Shown here: piece after piece, positions 1 to 11,676 of the stretch
Position numbering within the stretch: position 1 is the first letter of the stretch
Layout of the letters: every line of letters begins with the position of its first letter
Source: Synechococcus sp. UW105
GTDB taxonomy: Bacteria; Cyanobacteriota; Cyanobacteriia; PCC-6307; Cyanobiaceae
Direction of reading: 5' to 3'
Assembly: GCF_900473935.1 (NCBI RefSeq)
Contig: NZ_UCNN01000008.1
Location: 1 to 64,000, forward strand
DNA: 64,000 bases
Notes under the pieces: model-generated
Database searches by the model: none
The model's input: the letters and a program-made list of their open reading frames with translations, nothing else
Told to the model about the DNA's origin: nothing
Translations under genes and position numbers: made by a program

Positions 1-3000
1 CACCATTGCCCAAACAGGCGCCACCGACGGCTCAGGCAATCTCCTCACCACAGAAGCCGGCGGCACCTCCACATTCACCGTTGTTCTTGATGCCCAGCCC
101 ACGGCCAATGTCACCATCACCATCACCGGTGCCGACAGCACAGAGCACTCACTCAGCGCCTCAACGCTGACATTCACCAATGCCAACTGGAATACACCCC
201 AAACCATCACCGTCACCGGTGTCGATGACAGCCTTGAGGATGGCGACATCACCACCACACTCACCGCCACTGCATCCAATACAGGTGGATTCACCGGCAG
301 CGAAACAGCAACCACCACCGTCAAAACCACAGACAATGATAATCCACCATCGATTAGCGATCAAAGTGAAGATGTTTTGGAAAGCGCCAGTGGTGGCACA
401 GAATTGCTTGATCTTGCCGACGCCAATTCGGGCAACGACACAGACAAAGACGGTGATCAAATCACCTATTCAATTAGCGATGGAAATGATATGGGACTAT
501 TTACAATTGAAGCAACAACGGGAAAGATTTCACTTGCCTCAGGCAAATCACTGGATCACGAAACAAGCGATCTACACGTTCTCGAGATCTCTGCGACAGA
601 CGGAACCAAATCCACAACAGCCAAAATAAGCATCAATGTCATCGACGTCAATAATGCACCAGTTGCTGAAGCAGATAGCGGCTCAGTCAACGAAAATGAA
701 ACACTTAGCATCACAGCAGCATCGGGGCTCATCCTTAACAATGACACCGATGAAGATGGTGACAGCTTGGCCATCAGCAACTTCCATGCTGGTGTACTGA
801 ATGCAAGCTCACCTCGAATTGGACAATTCAATACAGCCCTTGATGGCGATTTTGGGCAACTAACCCTGCAAACCGACGGATCATTCAGCTATACCGCCAA
901 CAAGACAGCCTCAGACGCACTCGCAGATGGCGAAACAGCGAGCGAAATTTTTTCGTACAGACTAAGCGATGGAAAGCTAACGGACTCAACAGAACTCACC
1001 ATCACAATTACAGGCGTTAATGACAATCCCTTCCTTGTCGACGCGATCAAAACGAAAAAATACATTGAAGGGCAAGGAAACATTATTGTAATCGACGGCA
1101 GCCTCGACATTCGAGATATTGACGATGAAAATATTGAAAATGCAACGGTCTCGATCTCAAACAGCACCTACATCAACACAGAAGATCAACTTGCATTCAC
1201 AAATAACTTTGGAGTATCTGGCAGCTGGAATTCCTCAACAGGCGTACTAACACTAAGTGGCTCAACCACAAAAGCAAATTACATCAGTGCCCTGCAAACA
1301 GTCACCTACACCAACACCAATGATGCCGATCCTGTAATCGGCGCAAGAACCATTCAATGGGTTGTCAATGATGGGGATGGCAGCTCAACAGCCATCGAAT
1401 CGAAAATCATTGTGGGTGGTCGCAATGATGCCCCCTCATCAGTCAATGACACTGCCAGCGTTAACGCCGGCTCCACAGTGTCAACACACACCAACTTGCT
1501 AGCCAATGACACCGACCCAGAGAGTCACTCTCTTTCCATCACATCATTTCGAAGCGGTAGCGAGCAGGAATCAAATGTTGCATTTTTACCAGGCGCCACC
1601 TTAACAGGAACCTATGGTCAGATGACCATCGAATCGAATGGCACATACAGCTATATTGCGCAAGAAACAGCAGCTAAAAAATTACTCGAAGGTGAAACAG
1701 CAACCGAAACTTTCACATACAAAATAACAGACAGTCAAAGCACTGATGAAGGCATCGACACCGGCGAAATCACAATCACGATTACCGGAGTGAATGATGC
1801 ACCAACAGCCATTAACGACACATCGAATGTCAACGAAGATTCCTCAAAGTTATTTGAGGATTTCCAGGGAATCCTAAAGAATGACACCGATGTTGATGGC
1901 GACAAGCTTTATATCAAAAGCGTACGAACAGGAACGGAAATCAGTAGTAGTGATTTCCAGCTCAACAGCGTGGGAACAGAACTCACAGGTACCTATGGCA
2001 CATTATTAGTCAATCTCGATGGATCCTATCGTTTCACAGCTAACAATGCCGACAAGTTAGATGCTGGCGATAGAGAGACCGACAATTTCACATACACCCT
2101 GACCGACCTCACGAATGACGATACTGCCGAAGTGGCCATTCAGGTCACTGGGGTCAATGATGCGCCGACGCTGAATACGATCGACAAAGGTGCAGTACTT
2201 GATCAAGCAAACTCTAATGCAATCACCAGCACGAAGCTTTCAGGTCAATTAACAGCATTCGATCCTGATGAGTCAGCTGTACTTGAATATGGAATCAGCT
2301 CAAGCAACACCGCAAGTATTAGTAGCAACAATTGGAAGAGCTATGCAAGCAATTCACTCACAGGATCTTATGGTCAGCTCAGTGTTAATTCCTCAACAGG
2401 TGAATACACCTACACACCCAAAAAAACAGCGGTCAATAATCTTGTCGCCGGCCAAACAGCAACGGAGTCTTTTACACTTTTTGTAAGCGACGGCAGCCTG
2501 ACATCTTCTCAGAATTTTGAGATTGATATCACTGGCGCAGCTGATAATCCAAGCTCTTCCAAGAGTGGCTCCTCAGGTAGTAGCTCCTCAGGTAGTAGCT
2601 CTTCAGGTAGCAACTCCACAGACACAGCAACGTCAGAAACTAGTCATAGCGAAAATTGGAGTGATGGCTTTGATCACTTAATTGGCTCTCTAATGGCTGA
2701 TAGCATCACCGGATCGGATAACTTTTCAAGCCTTTTAACAGCGTCCGACTCGTTCCTCGTCGCCTCGAATGATCTCGGCAGGATCAACGCACTTCCATCC
2801 ATCAGTTCGATCTCTTCGGATCAGAACTCAGTCAATGCATTCAACAGCGGGGAAGGCGGCTTCACGCAACGCATGCTCTCCAATGGGTTTGATTCAATCG
2901 AGCGCAGCAATGGCATTCGGCTAACACTGCCGAAATTCACAGATCACAATTGGCAAAAAACGATGCCTCCGGGCAAAACCAATCAGATTCCCCTCTTCGT

Positions 3001-3691
3001 CTCCCTCTTAGAAAACCCGAAACAGGACGCCATCGTCAAGCTCCAGATTGATGATGCATCGGTCAATCTTTCAGCAGGCGTTCTTCATTTCACACCAGAC
3101 AACTGGAATATGCCCCAAGCTGTCTGGATCGATCTCAACAGGGGCAATGAAGCGGAGGCAGAGGCACGGCTGAAGCTAACAACCAGCCTTCAGATTGGAG
3201 ATGAATCATCAGCAGCCCAGGTCGATATTTTCATGATGACACTTCCAAATCTAAACACATGTCAACAGGAAGGCTGCGCCATCCCTTCAAATCAAACCAG
3301 TGAAGCCGCGAACGATGATCCAAATCTTGATCTAGAATTGGAGACGGTCAGAGAAGAAAATTCGCCGGTTTTTTTACTGATTAAAACCGCACTATCGCCC
3401 TTCATACTCCTCACCAATATGGCAATCCATAGTATCAATCAAACTAAAAGTATCCAACCAGATACCGGCAAGACAAGATCACAAACTGAAGAACAAGCCC
3501 AGCATCAGACCAAGTCAATCATCAATTCTGATCAGAGCCTCGGCACAAGCAACACGTATGAGGCCATTGAGCTCACCAGCCAACACAACAGCAGCCACAC
3601 GTTGCCTGACACCACGCGCCTGCCATCGCTCACGCCAGCCTCAGCCACCATTGCAACAGCTGAACAGCAAGACATCGTTGTGATCTGGTGA
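1..3691 (+). CDS. Giant VCBS/cadherin-repeat surface protein, 3' part (5' end outside window)
   Basis: The frame is open from base 2 to the TGA ending at 3691, about 1,229 codons, so the real start lies left of the window; the TTG at 377 is only an internal codon. The first ~118 residues form a beta-sandwich-like repeat of the Calx-beta kind (motif LTFTNANWNTPQTITV). A cadherin-like repeat follows (nt ~360-660), then VCBS-type repeats ending in TITITGVNDAP or a variant (nt ~660-1030, ~1430-1800, ~1800-2170, ~2170-2550) with a different beta-rich module between (nt ~1030-1430). A Ser/Gly linker (nt ~2550-2625) leads to a C-terminal part holding a degenerate copy of the first repeat (LHFTPDNWNMPQAVWI, nt ~2930-3240). 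Such proteins are usually exported by type I secretion and sit on the cell surface; adhesion or motility is inference. No RTX nonapeptides are visible in this part. The family call is firm, the role is not. Confidence 0.85.
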   Translation, partial: TIAQTGATDGSGNLLTTEAGGTSTFTVVLDAQPTANVTITITGADSTEHSLSASTLTFTNANWNTPQTITVTGVDDSLEDGDITTTLTATASNTGGFTGSETATTTVKTTDNDNPPSISDQSEDVLESASGGTELLDLADANSGNDTDKDGDQITYSISDGNDMGLFTIEATTGKISLASGKSLDHETSDLHVLEISATDGTKSTTAKISINVIDVNNAPVAEADSGSVNENETLSITAASGLILNNDTDEDGDSLAISNFHAGVLNASSPRIGQFNTALDGDFGQLTLQTDGSFSYTANKTASDALADGETASEIFSYRLSDGKLTDSTELTITITGVNDNPFLVDAIKTKKYIEGQGNIIVIDGSLDIRDIDDENIENATVSISNSTYINTEDQLAFTNNFGVSGSWNSSTGVLTLSGSTTKANYISALQTVTYTNTNDADPVIGARTIQWVVNDGDGSSTAIESKIIVGGRNDAPSSVNDTASVNAGSTVSTHTNLLANDTDPESHSLSITSFRSGSEQESNVAFLPGATLTGTYGQMTIESNGTYSYIAQETAAKKLLEGETATETFTYKITDSQSTDEGIDTGEITITITGVNDAPTAINDTSNVNEDSSKLFEDFQGILKNDTDVDGDKLYIKSVRTGTEISSSDFQLNSVGTELTGTYGTLLVNLDGSYRFTANNADKLDAGDRETDNFTYTLTDLTNDDTAEVAIQVTGVNDAPTLNTIDKGAVLDQANSNAITSTKLSGQLTAFDPDESAVLEYGISSSNTASISSNNWKSYASNSLTGSYGQLSVNSSTGEYTYTPKKTAVNNLVAGQTATESFTLFVSDGSLTSSQNFEIDITGAADNPSSSKSGSSGSSSSGSSSSGSNSTDTATSETSHSENWSDGFDHLIGSLMADSITGSDNFSSLLTASDSFLVASNDLGRINALPSISSISSDQNSVNAFNSGEGGFTQRMLSNGFDSIERSNGIRLTLPKFTDHNWQKTMPPGKTNQIPLFVSLLENPKQDAIVKLQIDDASVNLSAGVLHFTPDNWNMPQAVWIDLNRGNEAEAEARLKLTTSLQIGDESSAAQVDIFMMTLPNLNTCQQEGCAIPSNQTSEAANDDPNLDLELETVREENSPVFLLIKTALSPFILLTNMAIHSINQTKSIQPDTGKTRSQTEEQAQHQTKSIINSDQSLGTSNTYEAIELTSQHNSSHTLPDTTRLPSLTPASATIATAEQQDIVVIW
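2567..2611 (+). repeat. Three tandem 15-nt repeats coding a Ser/Gly linker
   Basis: Three units of the form RGCTCYTCAGGTAGY follow each other (2567-2581, 2582-2596, 2597-2611), giving a run of Ser and Gly. It lies between the last VCBS repeat and the C-terminal domain of the giant protein and looks like a flexible spacer that may vary in copy number. Confidence 0.8.
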
Positions 3692-3841
3692 CAGCTGTTC
3701 AACGCAACGGTGCCTTCCCCGCACTACGCCTGAACGAACACTGCATCGCAGCCGCCAAACCAGCAATCACCTGCCAAGCACTCAGCTCTCAGAGACACCA
3801 GAACAACACTGAAGCGGCACCCCAATTCCGATAATGGGGAC

Positions 3842-5821
3842 ATGACCAACAGTCCAGCCCCCACTGAAGTCTTCGACGTGATCGTCGTGGGAGGCGGGCA
3901 TGCCGGCTGTGAGGCGGCGCTCACTGCAGCTCGGCTGGGTCTAAACACGGCACTGTTCACCCTCAATCTCGACCGCATCGCCTGGCAACCCTGCAATCCG
4001 GCCGTGGGCGGACCGGCCAAAAGCCAGCTGGTGCATGAAGTGGATGCCCTCGGAGGGGTGATCGGCCGCCTCGCCGATGCCACAGCCATCCAGAAGCGCA
4101 TCCTCAACGCCAGCCGCGGCCCTGCCGTGTGGGCCCTGCGCGCTCAAACCGACAAGCGGCAGTACTCACGCCAGATGCTTCAGCTGCTCCAACACACCCC
4201 CAACCTGGCCCTGCGCGAGGCGATGGTCACCGGTCTGAACATTGAGGGCGACCCCACCGGTGGCGGTGAAAGCTGGGATCCCAGCCAGGGGCCAGTCGCC
4301 CAGATCACAGGGGTTTGCACCTATTTCGGCAGCGTTTACAAAGCCAAAGCCGTCGTGCTCACAGCTGGCACCTTCTTGGGTGGCCGCATCTGGGTGGGCC
4401 ATCAGTCCATGGCTGCCGGCCGGGCCGGGGAACAGGCCGCCGAAGGTCTCACTGAAGCTCTGCAGCAGCTTGGCTTTCACACCGACCGACTCAAGACCGG
4501 CACCCCTGCCCGTGTGGACCGGCGCAGCATCGCCCTTGATCAACTGGAAGAGCAGCCCAGTGACGCTGCCGACCGCTTTTTCTCCTTTGATCCCGCCGCC
4601 TGGGCCAGCGGTGAGCAGATGAGCTGTCATCTCACCCGCACCACCGCCACCACCCACCAACTGATCAGAGACAATCTCCATCTCACGGCGATCTACGGCG
4701 GCGTGATCGACAGCAAAGGGCCCCGATACTGCCCCTCGATCGAAGACAAGATCGTGCGCTTCGCCGACAAAGACAGCCACCAGATCTTTCTGGAACCGGA
4801 AGGACGCGATACCCCCGAGATCTACGTGCAAGGCTTCTCCACCGGCCTGCCTGAACCGATCCAGCTGCAGCTGCTGCGCAGCCTGCCCGGGCTTGAGCAG
4901 TGCGTGATGCTGCGCCCTGCCTACTCCGTGGATTACGACTATCTGCCCGCCACCCAGCTGCTGCCGTCGCTGGAGACCAAACGGGTGGGGGGGTTATTCA
5001 GCGCCGGCCAGCTCAACGGCACCACCGGTTATGAAGAAGCTGCCGCCCAGGGCCTGGTGGCAGGTCTGAATGCCGCCCGCCGTATCCGTGGCCAGGAGGC
5101 GGTGCACTTCCCCCGCGAAGGCAGTTACATCGGCACGATGATTGACGACCTGGTGAGCAAAGATCTACGCGAGCCCTACCGGGTACTGACCAGCCGCAGT
5201 GAGTACCGGCTGGTGCTTCGGGGCGATAACGCCGACCGGCGCCTGACCCCCCTGGGTCGAGAACTGGGACTCATCGACGACCGCCGCTGGCAACTGTTTG
5301 AAGAGAAGCTCGAGGCGATGGAGGCTGAAAAGCAACGTCTAGAGACCCAGCGCCTCAAGGTGAGCGATCCGGTCGCCCCTGCTGTAGAGGCGGAAACCGG
5401 CGCCCCAATCAAAGGATCCATCACCTTGGCAGATCTCCTGCGCCGACCGGGGATGCATGCCGCTGATCTGGTGCGCCATGGCCTGGCCGACGTTGCTCTG
5501 CCCTTGCCGGTGCGGGAAGGGGCCGAGATCGACATCAAATACAGCGGTTATCTCCAACGCCAGCAGCAGCAAATCGATCAGGTGAAACGCCAACGCCAAC
5601 GCAAATTGCCAGACGCGATCGATTACGCCGCCATCGGCACCCTCTCCAGGGAAGCTCGGGAAAAGCTTGCGGCCGTGCGACCCCTCACCCTCGGCCAGGC
5701 CAGTCAGATCCCTGGGGTGAGTCAGGCCGACCTCACCGCCCTGCTCGTATGGCTGGAGCTACAGCAACGACGCAGCCAATCAACCGATCCGCAACTCGCC
5801 CCAAGCGCAAACTCTCGATAG
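3842..5821 (+). CDS. mnmG: MnmG (GidA), tRNA uridine-5-carboxymethylaminomethyl modification enzyme
   Basis: The 659-residue protein matches MnmG in length and order. The N-terminal FAD-binding Rossmann motif [10 protein letters not shown] is at about residues 17-26, followed by the family segments [21 protein letters not shown] and [11 protein letters not shown], the [17 protein letters not shown] motif near residue 400 and the C-terminal helical domain with [12 protein letters not shown]. With MnmE it adds the carboxymethylaminomethyl group to U34 of tRNAs reading NNA/NNG codons, in the cytoplasm. The ATG at 3842 directly precedes the conserved N-terminus. It stands 150 nt after the giant surface protein gene, with no obvious operon partner. 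The assignment is secure. Confidence 0.97.
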   Translation: MTNSPAPTEVFDVIVVGGGHAGCEAALTAARLGLNTALFTLNLDRIAWQPCNPAVGGPAKSQLVHEVDALGGVIGRLADATAIQKRILNASRGPAVWALRAQTDKRQYSRQMLQLLQHTPNLALREAMVTGLNIEGDPTGGGESWDPSQGPVAQITGVCTYFGSVYKAKAVVLTAGTFLGGRIWVGHQSMAAGRAGEQAAEGLTEALQQLGFHTDRLKTGTPARVDRRSIALDQLEEQPSDAADRFFSFDPAAWASGEQMSCHLTRTTATTHQLIRDNLHLTAIYGGVIDSKGPRYCPSIEDKIVRFADKDSHQIFLEPEGRDTPEIYVQGFSTGLPEPIQLQLLRSLPGLEQCVMLRPAYSVDYDYLPATQLLPSLETKRVGGLFSAGQLNGTTGYEEAAAQGLVAGLNAARRIRGQEAVHFPREGSYIGTMIDDLVSKDLREPYRVLTSRSEYRLVLRGDNADRRLTPLGRELGLIDDRRWQLFEEKLEAMEAEKQRLETQRLKVSDPVAPAVEAETGAPIKGSITLADLLRRPGMHAADLVRHGLADVALPLPVREGAEIDIKYSGYLQRQQQQIDQVKRQRQRKLPDAIDYAAIGTLSREAREKLAAVRPLTLGQASQIPGVSQADLTALLVWLELQQRRSQSTDPQLAPSANSR

Positions 5822-5917
5822 CGTTGAAGCCCTGGTCGATCCTCCATGGCCTCTTGCATCACCCGATCCAGGGCCTTCTGGAACCTGCGCGCCGAACAGG
5901 TGATGGACCAGGTGTTC

Positions 5918-6589
5918 ATGAAATCGGACAGCACCCTCCATGCCGTGCGAGTGGCGGTCGATCCCGACCAGCCACCACGACGCAACGAGAGCGGAACAAC
6001 ACGCCAACAGCAGAAGCGTAATGGACTGCTGATCAGCGCAACCGTGATGGCAGGGGTTGGGCTGAGTAGCAGCCTCTGGCTGGCCCACAACTGGCAGCGA
6101 TCCCTACAAGCGCTCAACCGTGAACGCGACCTCCAGATGATCGAGCGACTGCGCCACTTGCCTGTGAACACGCAAGCGAATCAGGCATCAAAGGCTGCCA
6201 CCGCCCCAGCACCCGCGAATGCAGCCAACGCGAATGCTGCCAACGCTGATGCTGCCAACGCTGATGCTGTGCCAACCATCGCAAGCGCCGAACTCCAACC
6301 CCTCACCATTCCTTTGGCGGGCACACTGCCCATCCCCAACGCCATTCCCAGTCCTGAGGAAGACGCAGCGCTGCTGATGGCACCCGCCGAACCACTTCTG
6401 GTGGGAGTCGTGCATGCCGGCGGAGGCCAGGGCTCAGCCATCTTCCAACTCGATCAACTCTCGCTGTCGGCATCCCCGGGCGAAGCGATCGGCAACAGCG
6501 GCTGGCAGCTGCGGTCGGTCCAAACCAATGGAGCCGTGATTGAACGCGATGGCGACGTTCGCAACCTGAGCGTGGGAGGAGCGTTCTGA
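5918..6589 (+). CDS. Membrane-anchored protein with GspC/PilP-like C-terminal domain
   Basis: A short cytoplasmic N-terminus leads to one membrane helix (GLLISATVMAGVGLSSSLWL), then an Ala/Asn/Asp-rich linker and a C-terminal domain of about 70 residues (VGVVHAGGGQGSAIF ... LSVGGAF). The pattern, a residue run about a protein that is non-functional or secreted followed by GSSGW-like and VxRDGxVRxLxVGG elements, resembles the homology region of GspC and PilP, which links inner-membrane and secretin parts of type II secretion or type IV pilus machines. That role is inference from pattern only. The start is unsure: ATGs at 5846, 5903 and 5918 are in frame, and I prefer 5918 because residues before it look non-coding. 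Its stop codon overlaps the proposed CTG start of the next gene, so the two are probably co-translated. Confidence 0.6.
   Translation: MKSDSTLHAVRVAVDPDQPPRRNESGTTRQQQKRNGLLISATVMAGVGLSSSLWLAHNWQRSLQALNRERDLQMIERLRHLPVNTQANQASKAATAPAPANAANANAANADAANADAVPTIASAELQPLTIPLAGTLPIPNAIPSPEEDAALLMAPAEPLLVGVVHAGGGQGSAIFQLDQLSLSASPGEAIGNSGWQLRSVQTNGAVIERDGDVRNLSVGGAF
6215..6274 (+). repeat. Four 15-nt tandem repeats coding an Ala/Asn/Asp linker
   Basis: Units of the form GCNRATGCWGCCAAC repeat about four times within the gene for the GspC-like protein and encode A-N/D-A-A-N. They form the low-complexity periplasmic linker and probably vary in number between strains. Confidence 0.75.
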
Positions 6590-7197
6590 ACCAACCCAGC
6601 ACCCTTCTTCCCTCGCCAACACCCCTGTGGGAAGCAGCAACGGCCGCAGTACTTCGTGGCGAGGGCCCAAGCCCTCTACCCGGTCCTTGGCGCTTGATGC
6701 TGCTGGGAGATGGCAGCCCTACACGCCATCTGCGACTGCTGACCGGCCACCCGGTGGCCGTGCGACTGGTGGCGATGGAACCGGAACCGGAATCGCCCGG
6801 TAGCCAACCATCCCAGCTGCCGCGCGAGGTCAGAGAGCTGGAGCCACCCCTCCTGCGTCGTCAGGTCTGGCTTGACTGCGGCGGACAAACCCTGGCCTGG
6901 GCAGAAAGCTGGTGGAACCAAACCGAAGCCGAACAGCATCTACGCGACCGCAACCTGCCGATCTGGCTCAGCCTCACCCAAGGGCGTTCGGAACTGTTTC
7001 GGGAGGTCGATGGCTTGGCTCTGGTGCAGAGCCCATGGCTGGAGGAGGGCTTCGCGCAGCAAGGACCCTTCTGGAGTCGGCACTACCGCTTCTTCCGCCA
7101 AGGCCGCGAACTGACTGTGATTCGCGAGGTGTTCAGCCCACGGCTTGAACAATGGCTCGGCCCTGCACCTCGCCAACCGCTTCACCTCATTTCATAA
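6586..7197 (+). CDS. Chorismate lyase-like protein (UbiC/DUF98 type), apparent CTG start
   Basis: The protein (203 residues from CTG) shows the features of cyanobacterial chorismate pyruvate-lyases: GPWRLMLLGDGSPTRHL near the N-terminus, LRRQVWLDCGGQTLAWAESWW in the middle and a C-terminal IREVFSP. The enzyme splits chorismate into 4-hydroxybenzoate and pyruvate, the first step towards the plastoquinone ring in cyanobacteria. No ATG or GTG exists before the conserved block, and TTG/ATG at 6694/6697 would delete conserved residues. CTG at 6586 has GGAGG at 6575-6579, six bases upstream, and overlaps the stop of the preceding gene (CTGA). I therefore choose CTG. The family call is fairly sure, the start is a proposal. 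Confidence 0.75.
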   Translation: MNQPSTLLPSPTPLWEAATAAVLRGEGPSPLPGPWRLMLLGDGSPTRHLRLLTGHPVAVRLVAMEPEPESPGSQPSQLPREVRELEPPLLRRQVWLDCGGQTLAWAESWWNQTEAEQHLRDRNLPIWLSLTQGRSELFREVDGLALVQSPWLEEGFAQQGPFWSRHYRFFRQGRELTVIREVFSPRLEQWLGPAPRQPLHLIS

Positions 7198-7287
7198 ACA
7201 AATCGGGAGGTTTGTCCCGATTCGCCCTTGACAAGTTGCGCCTTAATGTGCTTTCCGGATCATGGGTGCAGTCATTCGGCGTTTCCT

Positions 7288-7713
7288 ATGGCAACCCCCA
7301 CCTGGCTGAGCCTCACCGAATTGGGGCAGTTGTTCGGCATCTCCTCAACCCACTGCGGACGGGCCCTGGATCGCCTCGGCTGGCGCGATCGCCACGGCCG
7401 ACCGACAACGACCGCGGTAGAGGCAGGCGCCGCAACAGCCACAGGATCCAGCCTGCAACCACGCAATGCCGTTTGGAACACAAAAATCTGCTCCACCCTG
7501 CTGCAAAGCCAGGGTTACAAACGCATCAGCCGTTCCCAACACGTGAAGCAATGGGTGGCTCTGCTGGAGGCACTGAGCGAAGGTTCAGCCTCGATCACCA
7601 CCACCCCTGAGCAGATGGCGCAAGATCTTCCTGCTGAACTCGTCGATGATGTCAACACCCAGCTCAGCCGCCGGGGCTGCCGCTTTCAGGCTGCGCTGAA
7701 CACCAGCGTCTGA
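7288..7713 (+). CDS. Conserved hypothetical protein with helix-turn-helix-like N-terminus
   Basis: The product has 141 residues from ATG 7288; longer in-frame starts exist, but the residues before MATPTWLSLTELG look unrelated. The N-terminal stretch LSLTELGQLFGISSTHCGRALDRLGWRD has the layout of a winged-helix or Myb-like DNA-binding unit, and the rest is alpha-helical without known catalytic motifs. It resembles small proteins of unknown function in marine Synechococcus. A role in DNA or RNA binding is only a guess. It lies between the chorismate lyase gene and a convergent gene on the minus strand, six bases from the latter's stop. Confidence 0.6.
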   Translation: MATPTWLSLTELGQLFGISSTHCGRALDRLGWRDRHGRPTTTAVEAGAATATGSSLQPRNAVWNTKICSTLLQSQGYKRISRSQHVKQWVALLEALSEGSASITTTPEQMAQDLPAELVDDVNTQLSRRGCRFQAALNTSV

Positions 7714-7719
7714 ACTGGT

Positions 7720-8376
7720 TCAGGATCGCCGGCGACTGGAGCGGGGCAAGGCACGACGGCCAGCCACCGGTCGCTGGGGTGATGACGGCGAAGCCACAGC
7801 ATCCGACGCAGCCGGGGAAGGCTGAGCCTGAACTCTTGTCTGGGTACGCTGCCAGCGTTCCACGCGGAAGCTGTCATCATCGGGCCAGGCATCGTCACTG
7901 TTGTGAACAGGCCGGCCCGACGAAACGGATGAGGTCGTCGCACCGGGCGGCGTCACAGCTGCAGGCTCATTCGCAGCAGCGATGAGAGGGGGCTGACGCC
8001 TGGAAATCGCCTGCAGACGCCGTTTACCGCCAGTGCTGACGGCACGGCTGTCCCCAGCGATGGCATCGACACGAGCGGAGGAACGGTCGCGAACGGTTCG
8101 AGCCGCCGGCTCTGGCTCCCAGGGCTCACGCCAGTCATCCTCTTCATCAAGCAGCCAATCAATCTTGTCTCCCACCCAGCGACCGACAGCGTCGAGGCTG
8201 GCCCCAGAGGAGCGACCGGCACGCCCAGCCACTCCACTACGGCGACCAGGACGGGTGCCTGCCACACCATCAACAAGTTGCCGACCGGTCTCGAGCCACT
8301 GATCCAGCCGGCGATCGAGCTGATCATCACGGCGCGGCCTTGACTGGCGCGGATAGGGCTGGCGTCTGGACTCCAT
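7720..8376 (-). CDS. Conserved hypothetical protein, Arg-rich, picocyanobacterial
   Basis: This frame gives 218 residues from the ATG at 8376 (MESRRQPYPRQ); an upstream ATG at 8430 is less likely because its extra residues are unlike a conserved N-terminus. The first half is ordered-looking (DDQLDRRLDQWLETGRQLVDG, then LDAVGRWVGDKIDWLLDEEDDWREPWEPE); the second half is a basic, Pro/Ser-rich and probably disordered tail. There is no signal peptide or membrane helix. I do not recognise a function. It follows the SprT-like gene on the same strand by 107 nt and may share its transcript. Confidence 0.65.
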   Translation of the reverse strand: MESRRQPYPRQSRPRRDDQLDRRLDQWLETGRQLVDGVAGTRPGRRSGVAGRAGRSSGASLDAVGRWVGDKIDWLLDEEDDWREPWEPEPAARTVRDRSSARVDAIAGDSRAVSTGGKRRLQAISRRQPPLIAAANEPAAVTPPGATTSSVSSGRPVHNSDDAWPDDDSFRVERWQRTQTRVQAQPSPAASDAVASPSSPQRPVAGRRALPRSSRRRS

Positions 8377-8483
8377 ACCGATGACGTTAACGACGCCGGC
8401 GAGCCAGCCAACGTTCACGCCTGCAACCAATCAACGCGATCGACATCCCACACACCTGCAGGACCAAAAGGAACTGATTCATT

Positions 8484-9047
8484 TCAGCCATCAACGTCGG
8501 AGACAGACGGGACGATCGGCTCGAAGCGCAGCAGGCAGCTGGCATGCCAGACCCCGCCATGATGCCGTTCACAGCAAGGGCGACAGGCCGCGTTACGGAC
8601 TCTGCGACGGTAAGGGACCGCACGGCCACAACAAGGGCAGATCGCCATCCAGCGAGCCGGCTTGACCGGTACAGGAAAGCGATGCCGCACACTCACCTCA
8701 AAGCGACTCTGAGTGCGGTTGATCTGGGCCATGCGCGCACGAAAGTTGGGGCCATGGCTTTCCTCAACCCTGAGCACCAGATCCACCCAGGCGTGAATCA
8801 TCTCGTGACAGAGCGTGCTTTCGGTGGCGGACCGGGGCAGAGGATCCAGCAGCGGTCGCGACAACACGATCTCCCGTCCCAGCGGTGGGGCCACACCGGG
8901 CCCACGCCGATACATCCCTGCCGTGCGACACATCCGGCCATCACTCCAACGCACCGACAGCAGAGGCTGCACACCATTGACCAGCGCACCATCGAAGTGC
9001 TCCCGGTTGAGCCGATGAAAGAGGGGCAACAACGGCTCCAGGGGCAT
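8484..9047 (-). CDS. SprT-like zinc metallopeptidase-type protein
   Basis: The 187-residue protein carries the HExxH zinc-protease signature in CHEMIHAWVD (about residues 80-89), a distal ESHGPNFRARM segment providing further ligands, and a C-terminal zinc ribbon with two Cys pairs (CPCCGR and CRPCC). This order is typical of the SprT/SprT-like family, related to Spartan, whose eukaryotic members cut DNA-protein crosslinks; the bacterial role is poorly defined. The ATG at 9047 starts directly before the conserved LFHRLNREHFDG segment. No signal peptide is present, so it acts in the cytoplasm. Confidence 0.85.
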   Translation of the reverse strand: MPLEPLLPLFHRLNREHFDGALVNGVQPLLSVRWSDGRMCRTAGMYRRGPGVAPPLGREIVLSRPLLDPLPRSATESTLCHEMIHAWVDLVLRVEESHGPNFRARMAQINRTQSRFEVSVRHRFPVPVKPARWMAICPCCGRAVPYRRRVRNAACRPCCERHHGGVWHASCLLRFEPIVPSVSDVDG

Positions 9048-9145
9048 GGCAGAAGCGAAGCAGCGCAGCGATCAAACGCGAGCAGTCTGACCGTCGTGGG
9101 CAGCCGTCAGTCAGACTTATTCGCAATCTCAAGCGTGCAGCGTCA

Positions 9146-9565
9146 ATGGATGTGGCTCTGGTTCGGGACATCGGAAGCAAGGCCTTGCTGGCCGGAGCCG
9201 GAGCCCTGCTTCTGTACTGGACAATCACCGCTGTGAAGCTGGTGCTCAGCGCCCGCGGCATCAATCCGTTGATCAAGCAGTTCTTCACCCAAGTGGCGGC
9301 AGGACGGATTGATGCTGCCTATCTGCTCACCACCAAGAGCTATCGCCAACATGTCAATCGTCAGCAGTTCATCCGCTTCCTGGCGGGGCTGAAACTGAAC
9401 CGCTTCCGCAACCTCAAGTCAGGCCGTCCACGCATGCAGGAAGGCGACATCATCCTCACCGTGAAGCTCAAATCAGACAACGACGAAGAGCTGCCCCTCG
9501 ACTTCACCTTCACAAAGATGGATGACTCCTGGCGCATCGCCAGGATTAATCAGGTGAACAGCTGA
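9146..9565 (+). CDS. Small membrane-anchored protein with NTF2-like (DUF4864/4878-type) domain
   Basis: The 139-residue product has one N-terminal membrane helix (ALLAGAGALLLYWTITAVKLVL) followed by a soluble domain whose pattern (IKQFFTQVAAGRIDAAYLLTT ... FIRFLAG ... DFTFTKMDDSWRIARIN) fits the NTF2-like fold of DUF4864/DUF4878 proteins. Such domains are found in the periplasm or at the membrane, with no defined reaction. It starts at ATG 9146, divergent from the SprT-like gene, and ends 22 nt before ligA, so the two may be cotranscribed. Confidence 0.7.
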   Translation: MDVALVRDIGSKALLAGAGALLLYWTITAVKLVLSARGINPLIKQFFTQVAAGRIDAAYLLTTKSYRQHVNRQQFIRFLAGLKLNRFRNLKSGRPRMQEGDIILTVKLKSDNDEELPLDFTFTKMDDSWRIARINQVNS

Positions 9566-9584
9566 ACATCGACCACCTCACTGA

Positions 9585-11672
<2,088 letters not shown>

Positions 11673-11676
11673 CCCG

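Noticed and set aside
377-3691. Start of the first gene at TTG 377
   Set aside because: The frame is open without stop back to base 2 and the upstream residues form a normal repeat domain, so 377 is internal.
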